A DNA stretch of 47,069 bases from an uncultured Acetatifactor sp. (GCA_947625675.1 CANQPH010000020.1:1-47069), one strand, 5' to 3'. Positions 17,022-26,277 are shown, numbered from the stretch's first letter. The notes: generated from the sequence alone by a model not told the origin. Made by a program: numbers and translations.

Positions 17022-18947
17022 TTAGGTAATATCCAGCTCCGCATCCCGGGCGTGATCGTAGATAAAGGACTTCCTGGGCGGCACGTCGGTGCCCATGAGA
17101 AGCTCCGTCATCTCGGAAGCCAGGCGGCCGTCCTCGATCTCCACCAGCTTCAGAAGCCGGGTGGCGGGATCCAAAGTGGTCTCCCACAGCTGCTGGGCGT
17201 CCATTTCTCCCAGACCCTTGTACCTCTGGAGAGTGAAGGGACCCTTGTGCTTCTTGCGGTAACGCTCCAGGGCCTTGTCGTCGTACAGGTACTCTTCCTT
17301 TCCCTTGGCAGGCATGGCCTTATAAAGAGGAGGCATGGCGATGTAGACATGTCCCTCGTAGATCAGATCCGGCATGAACCGGTAGAACAGGGTGAGAAGC
17401 AGGGTGGAAATATGGGCTCCGTCCACATCCGCATCGGCCATGATGATGATCTTGTCATACCGCAGCTTGGTGATGTCGAAGTCATTGCCGTAGCCTTCCG
17501 AAAAACCGCAGCCGAAGGCGTTGATCATGGTCTTGATCTCCGCATTGGCCAGGATTTTGTCGATGCTGGCCTTTTCCACGTTCAGGATCTTGCCCCGGAT
17601 GGGCAGGATGGCCTGATACATCCGGTCCCGGGCCGTCTTGGCGCTGCCCCCGGCGGAATCTCCCTCCACGATGAAAATCTCGCACTTGGAAGCGTCCCTG
17701 GACTCGCAGTTGGCCAGCTTCCCGTTGGAATCGAAGGAAAACTTCTGCTTGGTCAGCATGTTGGTCTTGGCCTTTTCCTCGGTCTTGCGGATCTTGGCCG
17801 CCTTCTCGGCGCAGCCGATGATATTTTTCAAGGTCTCCAGGTTGCGGTCGAAGTAACGGACGATCTCCTCCCCCGTCACCTTGCTCACCACCTTGGCCGC
17901 ATCCTGGTTGTCCAGCTTGGTCTTGGTCTGACCCTCGAACCTGGGATCGGGATGCTTGATGGAAACCACCGCCGTCATGCCGTTGCGCACGTCCGTGCCG
18001 GTGAAATTGGCGTCCTTCTCCTTCAGTATCCCCAGCTCCCTGGAATAATTGTTGATCACGTTGGTAAAGGTGGACTTAAAGCCTGTCAGGTGGGTGCCCC
18101 CTTCGGAATTGTAAATGTTATTGCAGAACCCCAGCACGTTTTCATGGAATTCGTTCACGTACTGCAGGGCCACCTCCACGGTGATCCCCTCGCTCTCCCC
18201 GCTGAAATAGATCACGTCGGAAACGGTTTCCCGGGACTTGTTCAGATCCTTGATAAATCCCACGATGCCATCGGGCTCGTGATAGACCACCTGTTCCGGA
18301 GTCTCCGGCCTCTTGTCCTCATAGCGGATGGTCAGATTAGGATTGAGGTAAGCGGTCTCATGGAGCCTGCTTTTCACCTCGTCCTCCTTGAACCTGGTTT
18401 TGTCAAAAATGGTATCGTCCGGCAGGAAGTTGATGGTGGTTCCAGTCTCCTTCGTCCGGCCGATCACGGGAAGCAGGCCGTTCTCCAGCTCCAGCACCGG
18501 AATGCCCTTTTCATATTTGTCCTCGTAGATCTTCCCTTCCGTCCGGACCGTCACCGTCAGGCGGTTGGAAAGGGCGTTGACCACAGAAGAGCCCACGCCG
18601 TGGAGGCCGCCGCTGGTCTTGTAAGCCGAATTGTCAAATTTACCGCCGGCATGGAGAGTGGTGAAGACCAGGCGCTCTGCGCTGATCCCTTTTTCATGCA
18701 TGCCCACGGGAATGCCCCGCCCGTTGTCGCTGACGGTGGCGGAGCCGTCCGCCTCCAGGGTGACGGCGATCTCGCTGCAATAGCCGGCCAGGTGCTCGTC
18801 CACGGAATTGTCCACGATCTCGTAGATCAAGTGGTTCAGGCCCTTGGTGGAAACGCTGCCGATATACATGCCGGGCCGCTTCCGCACCGCCTCCAGTCCT
18901 TCCAGGACCGTGATGCTGGAAGCGTCATAGGTGTTCGTCTTTGCCAT
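17022..18947 (-). CDS. parE: Type II topoisomerase subunit B, topoisomerase IV (ParE) type
   Basis: A 641-residue protein with a GHKL ATPase (EIVDNSVDEHLAGYC, SDNGRGIPVGMH, GGLHGVGSSVVNAL) and a transducer domain. The Toprim domain follows (FIVEGDSAGGSA, then MADADVDGAHI). The C-terminus has the GEMDAQQLWETT motif. It pairs with the adjacent subunit A. Assignment to ParE rather than GyrB rests on the partner and on location away from dnaA, which this window cannot confirm. A strong promoter and a terminator-like hairpin precede it. Confidence 0.88.
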   Translation of the reverse strand: MAKTNTYDASSITVLEGLEAVRKRPGMYIGSVSTKGLNHLIYEIVDNSVDEHLAGYCSEIAVTLEADGSATVSDNGRGIPVGMHEKGISAERLVFTTLHAGGKFDNSAYKTSGGLHGVGSSVVNALSNRLTVTVRTEGKIYEDKYEKGIPVLELENGLLPVIGRTKETGTTINFLPDDTIFDKTRFKEDEVKSRLHETAYLNPNLTIRYEDKRPETPEQVVYHEPDGIVGFIKDLNKSRETVSDVIYFSGESEGITVEVALQYVNEFHENVLGFCNNIYNSEGGTHLTGFKSTFTNVINNYSRELGILKEKDANFTGTDVRNGMTAVVSIKHPDPRFEGQTKTKLDNQDAAKVVSKVTGEEIVRYFDRNLETLKNIIGCAEKAAKIRKTEEKAKTNMLTKQKFSFDSNGKLANCESRDASKCEIFIVEGDSAGGSAKTARDRMYQAILPIRGKILNVEKASIDKILANAEIKTMINAFGCGFSEGYGNDFDITKLRYDKIIIMADADVDGAHISTLLLTLFYRFMPDLIYEGHVYIAMPPLYKAMPAKGKEEYLYDDKALERYRKKHKGPFTLQRYKGLGEMDAQQLWETTLDPATRLLKLVEIEDGRLASEMTELLMGTDVPPRKSFIYDHARDAELDIT

Positions 18948-18992
18948 GGATACAAACCAATCCTTTTGCTGATAATTTCATTTCACAGGAAA

Positions 18993-19017
18993 ACAGGGTG
19001 TCTGCGGGGCACCCTGT
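18993..19017 (-). terminator. Terminator-like hairpin in the parE leader
   Basis: ACAGGGTG-(9 nt)-CACCCTGT, a perfect 8-bp stem, followed on the minus strand by TTTTCC. It lies between the promoter (TATAAT at 19047-19052) and the ATG at 18947, so it would sit in the mRNA leader and could attenuate transcription. Confidence 0.5.
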
Positions 19018-19046
19018 CAATACAAACAAATGTACGTTCCTGTTTC

Positions 19047-19076
19047 ATTATACAACAACAGCCGTCCTTAAGTCAA
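19047..19076 (-). promoter_or_regulatory. Promoter of parE-parC
   Basis: -35 TTGACT (19071-19076), 18 bases, then -10 TATAAT (19047-19052). The expected start lies near 19040, giving a leader of about 95 nt. Confidence 0.75.
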
Positions 19077-19078
19077 TG

Positions 19079-19101
19079 AAAAAAACAGGATTAATTGATC
19101 C
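19079..19101 (-). terminator. Weak terminator after the M56 gene
   Basis: An imperfect palindrome (GGAT..ATCC, 19088-19101) overlaps the stop codon and is followed on the minus strand by TG and seven T. Its stem is short, so the call is uncertain. Confidence 0.35.
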
Positions 19102-20914
19102 AGATTTCCGTGAGGCCGGTGATGCGTCCGTTCTCATAGGTCAAAAGGTAAGGAGGCCGATATTGGGGATCCATGCCTTCATATTGCTTCAGATATTCCT
19201 GAAATTCTTCCTGATTTTCCGTATGATATCGTTCCACAACGTTGCTCCCGAAGAACTGACTGTACCAGTCAACAAAGTCGAAAGCGACGGAATCCCCCAG
19301 AGGCAACACTACCCTCTCCTGATCCGGATTGTAAATGAAATATCCGTCAAAAAAGAGTCCGTCCTGGAGATCCCGTTCCGGCACGATCACCCCCTGAGCG
19401 ATCAGCTCCTGTTTTCGCTCCTCGTCAGCATCCGTCAAATATTCCAGGGGATCCACGGTGATCCCTTCCTCCGAAATGTCCAGTATCAGGGCGGCGAGAT
19501 TGCCGGAACCCTCCAGGGGCCCGTCAGCCTCCTTTTTCTCCGCCATTGCGGAAGTGCCGAAAAACACGGCAATTCCCACCAAAAGCACAACACTCGCGAT
19601 TATCGCTCCACAAGTTAATTTCTTTGTCTTCATAATCGATACGATCCTTTCTTCCATGGCGTTTTCACTGAAATAGTTGCATAAAGGCCGGAATTTTCCT
19701 CGTTTTTCTTCCAGGCCGATCAATATGTTGGCGTAAACGGACCGGAAAGACGGTCCGAACTGCCGGATCACGCTTTCGTCGCAGGCCAGCTCCATATCCC
19801 GGTTGAACAGGGCATACATGACCCAGACCAGGGGATTGAACCAATGAAGGCACAGAGCCGCCGTCAAAAGCAGTTTGGTCAATCCGTCCATGCGGTGAAT
19901 GTGCACTCCCTCGTGGGTCAGGATGAGCTCCAGCCCCTCCTTCCCGCCCAGGACATCGTCCCGGAGGGCCTCCTCCCGGCGATAATCCTCTCCAGAGCCG
20001 CCTTCTCGAAGGGCACCATCCACAAAATCGTTATTTCGGAAGGCGTCACTTTCAGGGACACCCTTCCGGCGTGCACCATCTGCGAAATCATCTTTCCGGG
20101 GTGCATTGTTTTCAGAGGCAGTCTTCCGAGGTACGTTGTCCCGGAGTGCTTCCTTCCAGAAACCGCTCCCCGGCAGGAGGATGACGGGGCGCAGCAGTCC
20201 ATAGGTCAGAGGGCTGCTGATATATTCTGATTGCCGGACGGTCACGATCCGCTGAAAGGATTGGGCCTCCAGCCAGGCTTTTACCGTCCCGTTCTCTACC
20301 GGCAGAGACTCTGCAAACCTGCGGCGGGCATGCAGATAAGCCGCCGCAAAATATCCCGCCAGCAGAAGCAGGCCAGCCAGCCATAGGATCCGCACCCACC
20401 GTTCCGTTTCCGTCCCTCCGAAAGCACCCGGCCAAAAAGTATCTGACCATAAGGCGTCCGTCCAGGAAGCACGCTGTCCGGCATCGCCGGGCCCGGAGGC
20501 GCCTCGGCCCAAGGAACCCTGCCAGAGGGCTGCCAGCCAGGAAATACCGGAACCAGCCCCGGCCATTCCGCCGACTGCTCCATCAGCCAGGCTCCCCTCC
20601 GCTTCCGCCCCGCCCAGGGCGGCATTTCCGGAGAAGAGAAGCGTCAGTTTCCCCCACACCGTCTCTGCCAGAACCGGCATCCTTCCTCCTGCCCGGTTCA
20701 GCAGGGAAGGGAAGTTCAGAGGAGAAGAAACGGCGAAGGGCAGAAGCAGCCGCAGAAGGGCCAGATCCCACAGAAGGCAGAACGTCCTTTTGGGAAGCCT
20801 GTTCAGGGCAAGGGCCCGCAGGAGCACGACCGCTCCAATAAGCAGTGCCCCGGAAACGCTCATCTGCAGCAGATTCATTTGAAAAAATTTTATGGGCAAC
20901 AAACTTTCGGACAT
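19091..20914 (-). CDS. M56-family (BlaR1/MecR1-like) membrane zinc metalloprotease
   Basis: Numbered from the GTG four codons upstream, residues 338-342 give the zinc motif HEGVH in LILTHEGVHIHRMD, with a third ligand near 379 (DMELACDE). Membrane helices lie near 10-40, 45-70 and 178-198, then after the protease. The C-terminus has a helix near 425-440 and an extracellular tail. The preferred start is the ATG at 20912-20914. Paired with the BlaI-type repressor, it should respond to cell-wall antibiotics and cleave or trigger loss of the repressor. Just before the zinc helix is a 70-residue hydrophilic insert built from seven 30-bp repeats. A second Gly/Ala/Trp-rich insert lies near 100-175. 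No penicillin-binding sensor domain is seen, so the ligand is unknown. Confidence 0.85.
   Translation of the reverse strand: MSESLLPIKFFQMNLLQMSVSGALLIGAVVLLRALALNRLPKRTFCLLWDLALLRLLLPFAVSSPLNFPSLLNRAGGRMPVLAETVWGKLTLLFSGNAALGGAEAEGSLADGAVGGMAGAGSGISWLAALWQGSLGRGASGPGDAGQRASWTDALWSDTFWPGAFGGTETERWVRILWLAGLLLLAGYFAAAYLHARRRFAESLPVENGTVKAWLEAQSFQRIVTVRQSEYISSPLTYGLLRPVILLPGSGFWKEALRDNVPRKTASENNAPRKDDFADGARRKGVPESDAFRNNDFVDGALREGGSGEDYRREEALRDDVLGGKEGLELILTHEGVHIHRMDGLTKLLLTAALCLHWFNPLVWVMYALFNRDMELACDESVIRQFGPSFRSVYANILIGLEEKRGKFRPLCNYFSENAMEERIVSIMKTKKLTCGAIIASVVLLVGIAVFFGTSAMAEKKEADGPLEGSGNLAALILDISEEGITVDPLEYLTDADEERKQELIAQGVIVPERDLQDGLFFDGYFIYNPDQERVVLPLGDSVAFDFVDWYSQFFGSNVVERYHTENQEEFQEYLKQYEGMDPQYRPPYLLTYENGRITGLTEIWIN
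19950..20159 (-). repeat. Seven degenerate 30-bp repeats inside the M56 gene
   Basis: Units start at 19950, 19980, 20010, 20040, 20070, 20100 and 20130. They end in TTCCGG, TTCCGA or similar and encode a 10-residue unit rich in Arg, Asp, Ala and Asn. They sit directly before the HExxH helix. The frame is preserved throughout. Confidence 0.85.
20421..20480 (-). repeat. Four degenerate 15-bp repeats inside the M56 gene
   Basis: Units start at 20421, 20436, 20451 and 20466. Three of them encode W-x-[DG]-x-[FL] pentapeptides (WPGAF, WSDTF, WTDAL). Confidence 0.55.
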
Positions 20915-20935
20915 CTCTCTCACCACCCCTTGGGA

Positions 20936-21295
20936 TTACTCCAACTCCTGCACGATTTTTTTCAGCTGCTCCAGCTTCTCCCCGGAAATACCCTTTCTGC
21001 CCAGCAGGGCTGCAAATAGCTTGTCCGCAGATCCGTCGAAGACTTTGTCGATCAGCTCCTCCGTCTCCGCCCTCTGCACCTCTTCCTTGTCGATCAGGGC
21101 ATGGCACAGGAAGCCCGGTTCCGTTCTGGATACCGCCCCCTTCTTGATGAGCCTCTTGATCAGGGTATAGGTGGTGTTCACGTTCCAGCCCACCTCCTCC
21201 CCCAGGACCTCCGCAATGTGTCTGGCCGGAGAATCGCCCTCCTGCCAGAGCACGTTCATCACCTTTAATTCCGAATCAAAAATCTTAATGTCCAT
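20936..21295 (-). CDS. BlaI/MecI/CopY-family transcriptional repressor
   Basis: A 119-residue protein: residues 1-75 form a winged helix (LKVMNVLWQEGDSPARHIAE, then NTTYTLIKRLIKKG) and the rest dimerises (EELIDKVFDG). The family represses by binding palindromes and is inactivated through the partner M56 protease. The M56 start lies 21 bp downstream, so the pair is an operon. A consensus promoter with a large dyad lies about 118-174 bp upstream and is the expected operator. The inducing signal is inferred to be a cell-wall stress. Confidence 0.92.
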   Translation of the reverse strand: MDIKIFDSELKVMNVLWQEGDSPARHIAEVLGEEVGWNVNTTYTLIKRLIKKGAVSRTEPGFLCHALIDKEEVQRAETEELIDKVFDGSADKLFAALLGRKGISGEKLEQLKKIVQELE

Positions 21296-21412
21296 TTACG
21301 CCTCTCATCCTTCCTTTTCTTACTTTTCTTGCTTTCCTTGCCTTCGTTCCGTTGTACTGTTCTTTTATACATATTTTGTTGTTTCCTCATTTAAAAGAAA
21401 CAACGAAACAGA

Positions 21413-21458
21413 ATAAGACTGCAGTAGTATTCTTGTAAACATACTACCACAGTCTTAT
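21413..21458. promoter_or_regulatory. Putative BlaI operator: large inverted repeat over the promoter
   Basis: Two 18-bp arms (21413-21430 and 21441-21458) match as inverted copies at 16 of 18 positions. Each contains GTAGTAT and AAGACTG and is separated by 10 bp. The right arm overlaps the -10 box. Binding here would block transcription of blaI and the M56 gene. Confidence 0.65.
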
Positions 21459-21469
21459 AATCTTGTCAA
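21441..21469 (-). promoter_or_regulatory. Promoter of the blaI-M56 operon
   Basis: -35 TTGACA (21464-21469), 17 bases, -10 TAGTAT (21441-21446). The match to sigma-A consensus is close. Transcription starts near 21434, leaving a leader of about 140 nt before the ATG at 21295. Confidence 0.75.
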
Positions 21470-21490
21470 TACTATTCAAGTAGTTTTTTA

Positions 21491-22369
21491 TTACACCTCG
21501 TCGTACTTCATCTTCCGGCAGCAGGCGATGGCCAGAGAGCCGGGACCGATGTGGCAGGCCACGCTCAGGGACAGGGGATCGATATGAATCTCCGTGCCTG
21601 GATATTGGGCGGCCAGCTCCGCCTTCAGGGACTGGGCGGCCTCCTCGTTCTGAGTATGGGCGATGGAAAGCCACACCCCGTTGTCCGCCGTAATGCCGCC
21701 GAAACGATTCTCGATATCGTTATGGATGGCGTTCATCATGATGGTCTTGCCCTGAGCGGTGGTCCGGGCCTTGGCGAAGGCGTCCAGCTTCTCCCCCTGG
21801 ATCTGCAGCACCGGCTTCAGGCGCAGCAAGGTTCCCAGGGCTGCGGCCGCCGGCGTGATGCGGCCTCCTTTTTTCAGGTAATACAGAGTGTCCAGCATGA
21901 TATAAATGCTGCTGTTGAATTTATCTTCCTCCAGAATCTCCTTGATCCGGGCGGCGCTCCTGCCCCGTTTCGCCAGTTCCAGGGCGTCCAGCACGGACTG
22001 ACGCTGGGTCACGGAGATCCGCTGATTGTTCACCACCTGCACCCTGCCATCGTACTCCCGGGCCAGCATGGCAGCGCTTTCGCAGGAACTGCTCAATCCG
22101 CTGCTCATGGGAATATGTACGATTTCGTCATACTCCTGCAAGAGCCGGTCCCAGAGATTCATCACGGATTCCGGCGTAGGCTGGCTGGTGGAAATATCGG
22201 CTCCTTCCTTCAGCTTTGCAAAAAACTCCGGCACCGTCAGGCTGATGTCCTCATAAAAAAGTTCCTCGTTGATAAAAAAAGGCATGGGGAGAACGGTGAT
22301 TCCCCTTTCCCTGGCCTCCTTCTGGGAAATCCCGCTGTTAGAGTCGGTCACAATGGCTATCTTGGACAT
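21491..22369 (-). CDS. DegV-family fatty-acid-binding protein (FakB-like)
   Basis: The start at 22367-22369 (MSKIAIVTDSNSGIS) has AGGAGA upstream. It has the DegV fold with SQPTP near residue 63 and SSGLSSS near residue 92, which contact the fatty-acid carboxylate. The helix containing SSGLS and the C-terminal GPGSLAIA segment are typical. The protein, 292 residues, presents fatty acid to the kinase FakA. A FakA-like gene is nearby, with recG between, which supports that job. It is 127 bp downstream of recG and may have its own promoter, which I cannot locate. Confidence 0.88.
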   Translation of the reverse strand: MSKIAIVTDSNSGISQKEARERGITVLPMPFFINEELFYEDISLTVPEFFAKLKEGADISTSQPTPESVMNLWDRLLQEYDEIVHIPMSSGLSSSCESAAMLAREYDGRVQVVNNQRISVTQRQSVLDALELAKRGRSAARIKEILEEDKFNSSIYIMLDTLYYLKKGGRITPAAAALGTLLRLKPVLQIQGEKLDAFAKARTTAQGKTIMMNAIHNDIENRFGGITADNGVWLSIAHTQNEEAAQSLKAELAAQYPGTEIHIDPLSLSVACHIGPGSLAIACCRKMKYDEV

Positions 22370-22496
22370 GGCTTTCTCTCCTGTTCTCATTCAAGTACAC
22401 TTCACAATACAGTTTTCGGCGCACAATGTTCCGAAACCTTCCGGCTGCATATACTCATCCGCCGCCTTTTGTGCGCACATCTTTTACATTTTATAT

Positions 22497-24554
22497 TCAA
22501 ATACTTCGAAAGTCAATAGAATTTTCAAGATTCTGTGCCAAACGTCCGGCCAGAAGGGCGTGTTCCGGAGCTTCCAGGCCGGGATCCAGGGTCAGCAGCC
22601 TGTCCACCGCTTCTTTGGCCTTCTGAAGGATGGGGGCGTCTCCATAGATATCTCCCGTCCGGAAGGCGAATTCTCCGCTCTGCCGGATGCCGAAAAGGTC
22701 TCCCGGCCCCCGCAGTTTCAGATCCTGGGAGGCGATATAAAAGCCATCGTTGGAATGATTCAGGATTTCCAGGCGTTCCATGGTTTCCCGGTTCTCTTTG
22801 GCGCTGATGAAGATGCAATAGCTCTGATGCTCTCCCCGGCCTACCCGTCCCCGCAGCTGATGGAGCTGGGCCAGGCCGAAGCGTTCCGCATTTTCCACCA
22901 TCATCACCGCAGCGTTGGGCACGTTGATCCCCACCTCGATGACGGTGGTGGAGACCAGCACCTGGATATCCCCTCTGGAAAACTCTTCCATGATGCGGTT
23001 TTTCTCCCCGGCCTTCATCTTGCCGTGGAGATATTCCACCCGGATCCGGTCCGGCAGAGCGGCCCGCAGCTTCCCGGCATAGTCCGCCACATTCTCGCAG
23101 TCCTCCAGCTCCCCTTCCTCCACCATGGGACAGATTACATAAGCCTGCCTTCCTTCCGACACCTGCCTGGCGATGAATTCATAGGCCTTGGGACGATAGG
23201 AGGTGTTTACCACGCAGTTTTTGATAGGTTTTCGATTGGATGGAAGCTCGTCGATCACGGAAATCTGCAGATCCCCGTAGAGAATGAGGGCCAGGGTTCT
23301 GGGAATGGGGGTGGCGCTCATGACCAGGACATGAGGCAGGTGCCCTTTTTCCGCCAGCCTCTCCCGCTGCTTCACCCCGAAACGATGCTGCTCATCGGTG
23401 ACCACCAGGGCCAGGGAATGGTACACCACCTTTTCCTGGATCAGGGCATGGGTGCCGATGACCAGATTGGCTTCCCCGGACCGGATGCTTTCGTAAGCCT
23501 TCCGCTTCTCCCCCGCCGTCATGGAGCCCACCAACAGAACGGGACGGAAGGGCAGGCCATAGCGGGCCGTATAGTCGGTCAGTGTCTCAAAATGCTGGGC
23601 CGCCAGCACCTCCGTAGGCGCCATCAGAGCCCCCTGATACCCGCTGCTGACGCAAAGAAGCAGGGCCAGCACTGCCACGATGGTCTTGCCGGAGCCCACG
23701 TCCCCCTGGATCAGCCGGTTCATGCAGCAGGGACCCTTCAGATCGGCTTTGATCTCCTCCCAGACCCGCCTCTGGGCACCGGTCAGGCCGAAGGGCAGAG
23801 CGTTCCGAAAGGCTTCGGCCGCAGCCACCTCTTCCATGGGATATTCGTTGGGCACCTTTTTGGTCAGATCTTTATTTTTCTGTAAAAAGAATAGAAATGT
23901 AAAAAATTCATCGAACACCGCCCGTTTCCTGGCCTTCAGCAGAGAGGCCCGATCCTCCGGGAAGTGCATGTCGCAGAGGGCTTCCTTTTCCGACGCCAGA
24001 GCATAGTCCGAAAGGATCCAGTCCGGATAGGGCTCCGGCTGGAACTCATAATAGGTCAGGGCCTGTTTGACGGCCTTCTGAAGGGTCTGATTGGTCAATC
24101 CTTTGGTCAGTCCGTATCTGGGCTGGATGAAGCGCATCTTCTCCCTGTAGTCCGTCTCGGAGTACAGCCTGGGCTGTTCCATGAGCTTACTCCGGCCCCT
24201 GGTCTGCACCAGGCCCCGGAAAATATAGAAGCCGCCGGTTCTCAGCACGGATTTCAGGTAAGGCATGTTATAGAAGGTGAGGCTCATTCCCCCGGAAGCG
24301 TCCCGCACTGTGACGTTCAGGATCGTCAGGCCCCGCACTTTTTTCAGGTTGGGAATCCCCGCCACGCAGACCCGGACGGCCTCCACCTCCCCCGGCTTTG
24401 CGGCATCTATCATCACGGGTTCCCCAAAGGTCTCGTAATCCCTGGGAAAATGGCGGATCAGATCCCCCACGGAGCGGATTTCCAGTTTTTCCAATAACTT
24501 CTGCGTTTTCTCTCCGATCCCTTTCAGTTGGATCACGGGGGTCTGATCGTTCAT
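22497..24554 (-). CDS. recG: ATP-dependent DNA helicase RecG
   Basis: A 685-residue superfamily 2 helicase with an N-terminal wedge/OB domain (residues 1-230), Walker A GDVGSGKTIVAV, the DEQHRFG motif (DEAD-box variant), motif III SATPIPRTL and a C-terminal helicase domain (ATTVIEVGINVPNA-like, QLRGRVGRG). RecG remodels stalled replication forks and Holliday junctions. GGAG precedes the ATG by 10 bases, and the start lies 6 bp after the FakA-like stop. The length matches the family. Confidence 0.97.
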   Translation of the reverse strand: MNDQTPVIQLKGIGEKTQKLLEKLEIRSVGDLIRHFPRDYETFGEPVMIDAAKPGEVEAVRVCVAGIPNLKKVRGLTILNVTVRDASGGMSLTFYNMPYLKSVLRTGGFYIFRGLVQTRGRSKLMEQPRLYSETDYREKMRFIQPRYGLTKGLTNQTLQKAVKQALTYYEFQPEPYPDWILSDYALASEKEALCDMHFPEDRASLLKARKRAVFDEFFTFLFFLQKNKDLTKKVPNEYPMEEVAAAEAFRNALPFGLTGAQRRVWEEIKADLKGPCCMNRLIQGDVGSGKTIVAVLALLLCVSSGYQGALMAPTEVLAAQHFETLTDYTARYGLPFRPVLLVGSMTAGEKRKAYESIRSGEANLVIGTHALIQEKVVYHSLALVVTDEQHRFGVKQRERLAEKGHLPHVLVMSATPIPRTLALILYGDLQISVIDELPSNRKPIKNCVVNTSYRPKAYEFIARQVSEGRQAYVICPMVEEGELEDCENVADYAGKLRAALPDRIRVEYLHGKMKAGEKNRIMEEFSRGDIQVLVSTTVIEVGINVPNAAVMMVENAERFGLAQLHQLRGRVGRGEHQSYCIFISAKENRETMERLEILNHSNDGFYIASQDLKLRGPGDLFGIRQSGEFAFRTGDIYGDAPILQKAKEAVDRLLTLDPGLEAPEHALLAGRLAQNLENSIDFRSI

Positions 24555-24560
24555 AGGATT

Positions 24561-26261
24561 CTACTCCACGGAAATCACGTAATAATAGATGGGCTGCCCG
24601 CCGTACTGCAGTTCCACGTCGCAGGAAGGATAGGCACCCGCCACGTCGCTGCGCAGCTTTTCCGCATCCTCCTCCGTCACGTCGCTGCCGTAATAGATGC
24701 TGATCAATTCGGACTCATCGTCCACCATCCGGGAAATCATTTCCTCCGTCACGTTCAGCAGATCGCCACCCACGGAAAGCAGGCCGTCATCCCCGATTCC
24801 CATGAAATCCCCCTGCTTGATCTCCTTGTCATCGATCATGGTATCCCGCACGGAATAGGTGACCTCCCCGGTCTTCACGTTCCGGATCTCCTCCAGCATG
24901 GCCCCCTCGTTCTCGTCCACGGAAAGCTCCGGCACATAGTTGATCACCGCCGTGATGCCCTGGGGAATGGTCTTGGTGGGGATGACCAGAAGATTTTTGT
25001 CCGTCATCAATTCCGCAGCCTGATTGGCGGCCAGGATGATGTTCTTGTTGTTGGGCAGGATGAAAATATTTTCCGCATTCACCAGCTCCACCGCATCCAG
25101 GATGTCCGCAGTGCTGGGATTCATGGTCTGCCCGCCCTCGATGATGTGATCCACGCCCAGGCTGGTGAAGATCTCATTGATCCCTTCCCCTACGGACACC
25201 GCTAGAAAACCCACGGGCTTGGGGGGCTCCTCTTCCCTCGGCATGGAAGTCCCTTCCTCGGGAATCTCCTCCGCCGTCGCTTTTTCCGACATCTTGAAAA
25301 GCTTCTCCTGGTGCTCCAGGCGCATGTTGTCGATCTTCATGTTGGACAGGGCTCCGTACTTCAAGGCCCGCTGGATGGCCAGGCCGGGATCGTTGGTATG
25401 TACGTGCACCTTTACCACGTCCTCGTCCGCCACGCATACGATAGAATCCCCGATGGATTCCAGATAAGCTTTGAAGTCCATTTCCTGCTTAATGTTGAAA
25501 GGCTTGTTGAGCATGATGATGAATTCCGTGCAATAGCCGAACTTGATCTCCGCCTGGGCCTGGGCGTCATAGGAAGCGTTCCCCGTGCCCTGGGGCTTTG
25601 CGGCCGCCTCGCCGTTTTGGAAGTTCAAGTCCAATTCCTTGCCCAGGAAAGCGTCATAGGCGCCGCTCAAGACCTCCACCAGTCCCTGTCCGCCGGAGTC
25701 CACCACGCCGGCCTGCTTCAGCACGGGCAAAAGCTCCGGAGTCCGGGCCAGCACCTCCCTGGCCTGCTCCAGGATGGCCCCCAGGAACTCGGACAGATCG
25801 GAAGCCCCGTTGCCGGAAAGTTCCTTGGCCTTCTCCGACACGCCCCTGGCCACGGTCAGGATCGTGCCCTCCTTGGGCTTCATCACCGCCTTATAGGCGG
25901 TCTCCACGGCCCGGTCCAGGGCCTCCGTCAGCGCCGGAATGTCGATGATCTCCTTCTCCTTGATCCCCTTGGTGAAGCCCCGGAACAGCTGGGACAGGAT
26001 CACGCCGGAATTCCCTCTGGCCCCCCGCAGGGAACCGCTGGAAATGGCCTTGCACAGGCCTTCCATGGTAATGTCCTCCCCCAGGGCGTTCACTTCCTTG
26101 ACAGCGGACATGATGGTCATCGTCATATTGGTGCCGGTATCACCGTCCGGCACGGGAAAAACGTTCAATTCGTTGATCCATTCTTTCTTGGATTCCAGGT
26201 TCTTTGCTCCCGCTAAGAACATCTTCGCCAGCATCTTAGCATCGATCGTACTTAAAGCCAC
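24561..26261 (-). CDS. DAK2/DegV-like fatty acid kinase (FakA-type)
   Basis: I start it at GTG 26259-26261 (reading ALSTIDAKMLAKMF) because AAGGAGG lies 11 bases upstream, giving 566 residues. The DAK2 domain carries VFPVPDGDTGTNM, the nucleotide-binding loop, and GARGNSGVILSQ. A central and C-terminal domain resembles DegV-type folds. FakA phosphorylates a fatty acid held by a FakB/DegV protein, feeding phospholipid synthesis. The Asp23 gene stop overlaps the ribosome site, so the genes are coupled. recG follows by 6 bp. Confidence 0.88.
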   Translation of the reverse strand: MALSTIDAKMLAKMFLAGAKNLESKKEWINELNVFPVPDGDTGTNMTMTIMSAVKEVNALGEDITMEGLCKAISSGSLRGARGNSGVILSQLFRGFTKGIKEKEIIDIPALTEALDRAVETAYKAVMKPKEGTILTVARGVSEKAKELSGNGASDLSEFLGAILEQAREVLARTPELLPVLKQAGVVDSGGQGLVEVLSGAYDAFLGKELDLNFQNGEAAAKPQGTGNASYDAQAQAEIKFGYCTEFIIMLNKPFNIKQEMDFKAYLESIGDSIVCVADEDVVKVHVHTNDPGLAIQRALKYGALSNMKIDNMRLEHQEKLFKMSEKATAEEIPEEGTSMPREEEPPKPVGFLAVSVGEGINEIFTSLGVDHIIEGGQTMNPSTADILDAVELVNAENIFILPNNKNIILAANQAAELMTDKNLLVIPTKTIPQGITAVINYVPELSVDENEGAMLEEIRNVKTGEVTYSVRDTMIDDKEIKQGDFMGIGDDGLLSVGGDLLNVTEEMISRMVDDESELISIYYGSDVTEEDAEKLRSDVAGAYPSCDVELQYGGQPIYYYVISVE

Positions 26262-26277
26262 GGCAGATTTGTCCTCC

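Noticed and set aside
16998..18947. Calling the topoisomerase pair gyrase
   Set aside because: Subunit A lacks the GyrA box; topoisomerase IV fits better, though dnaA context is not visible.
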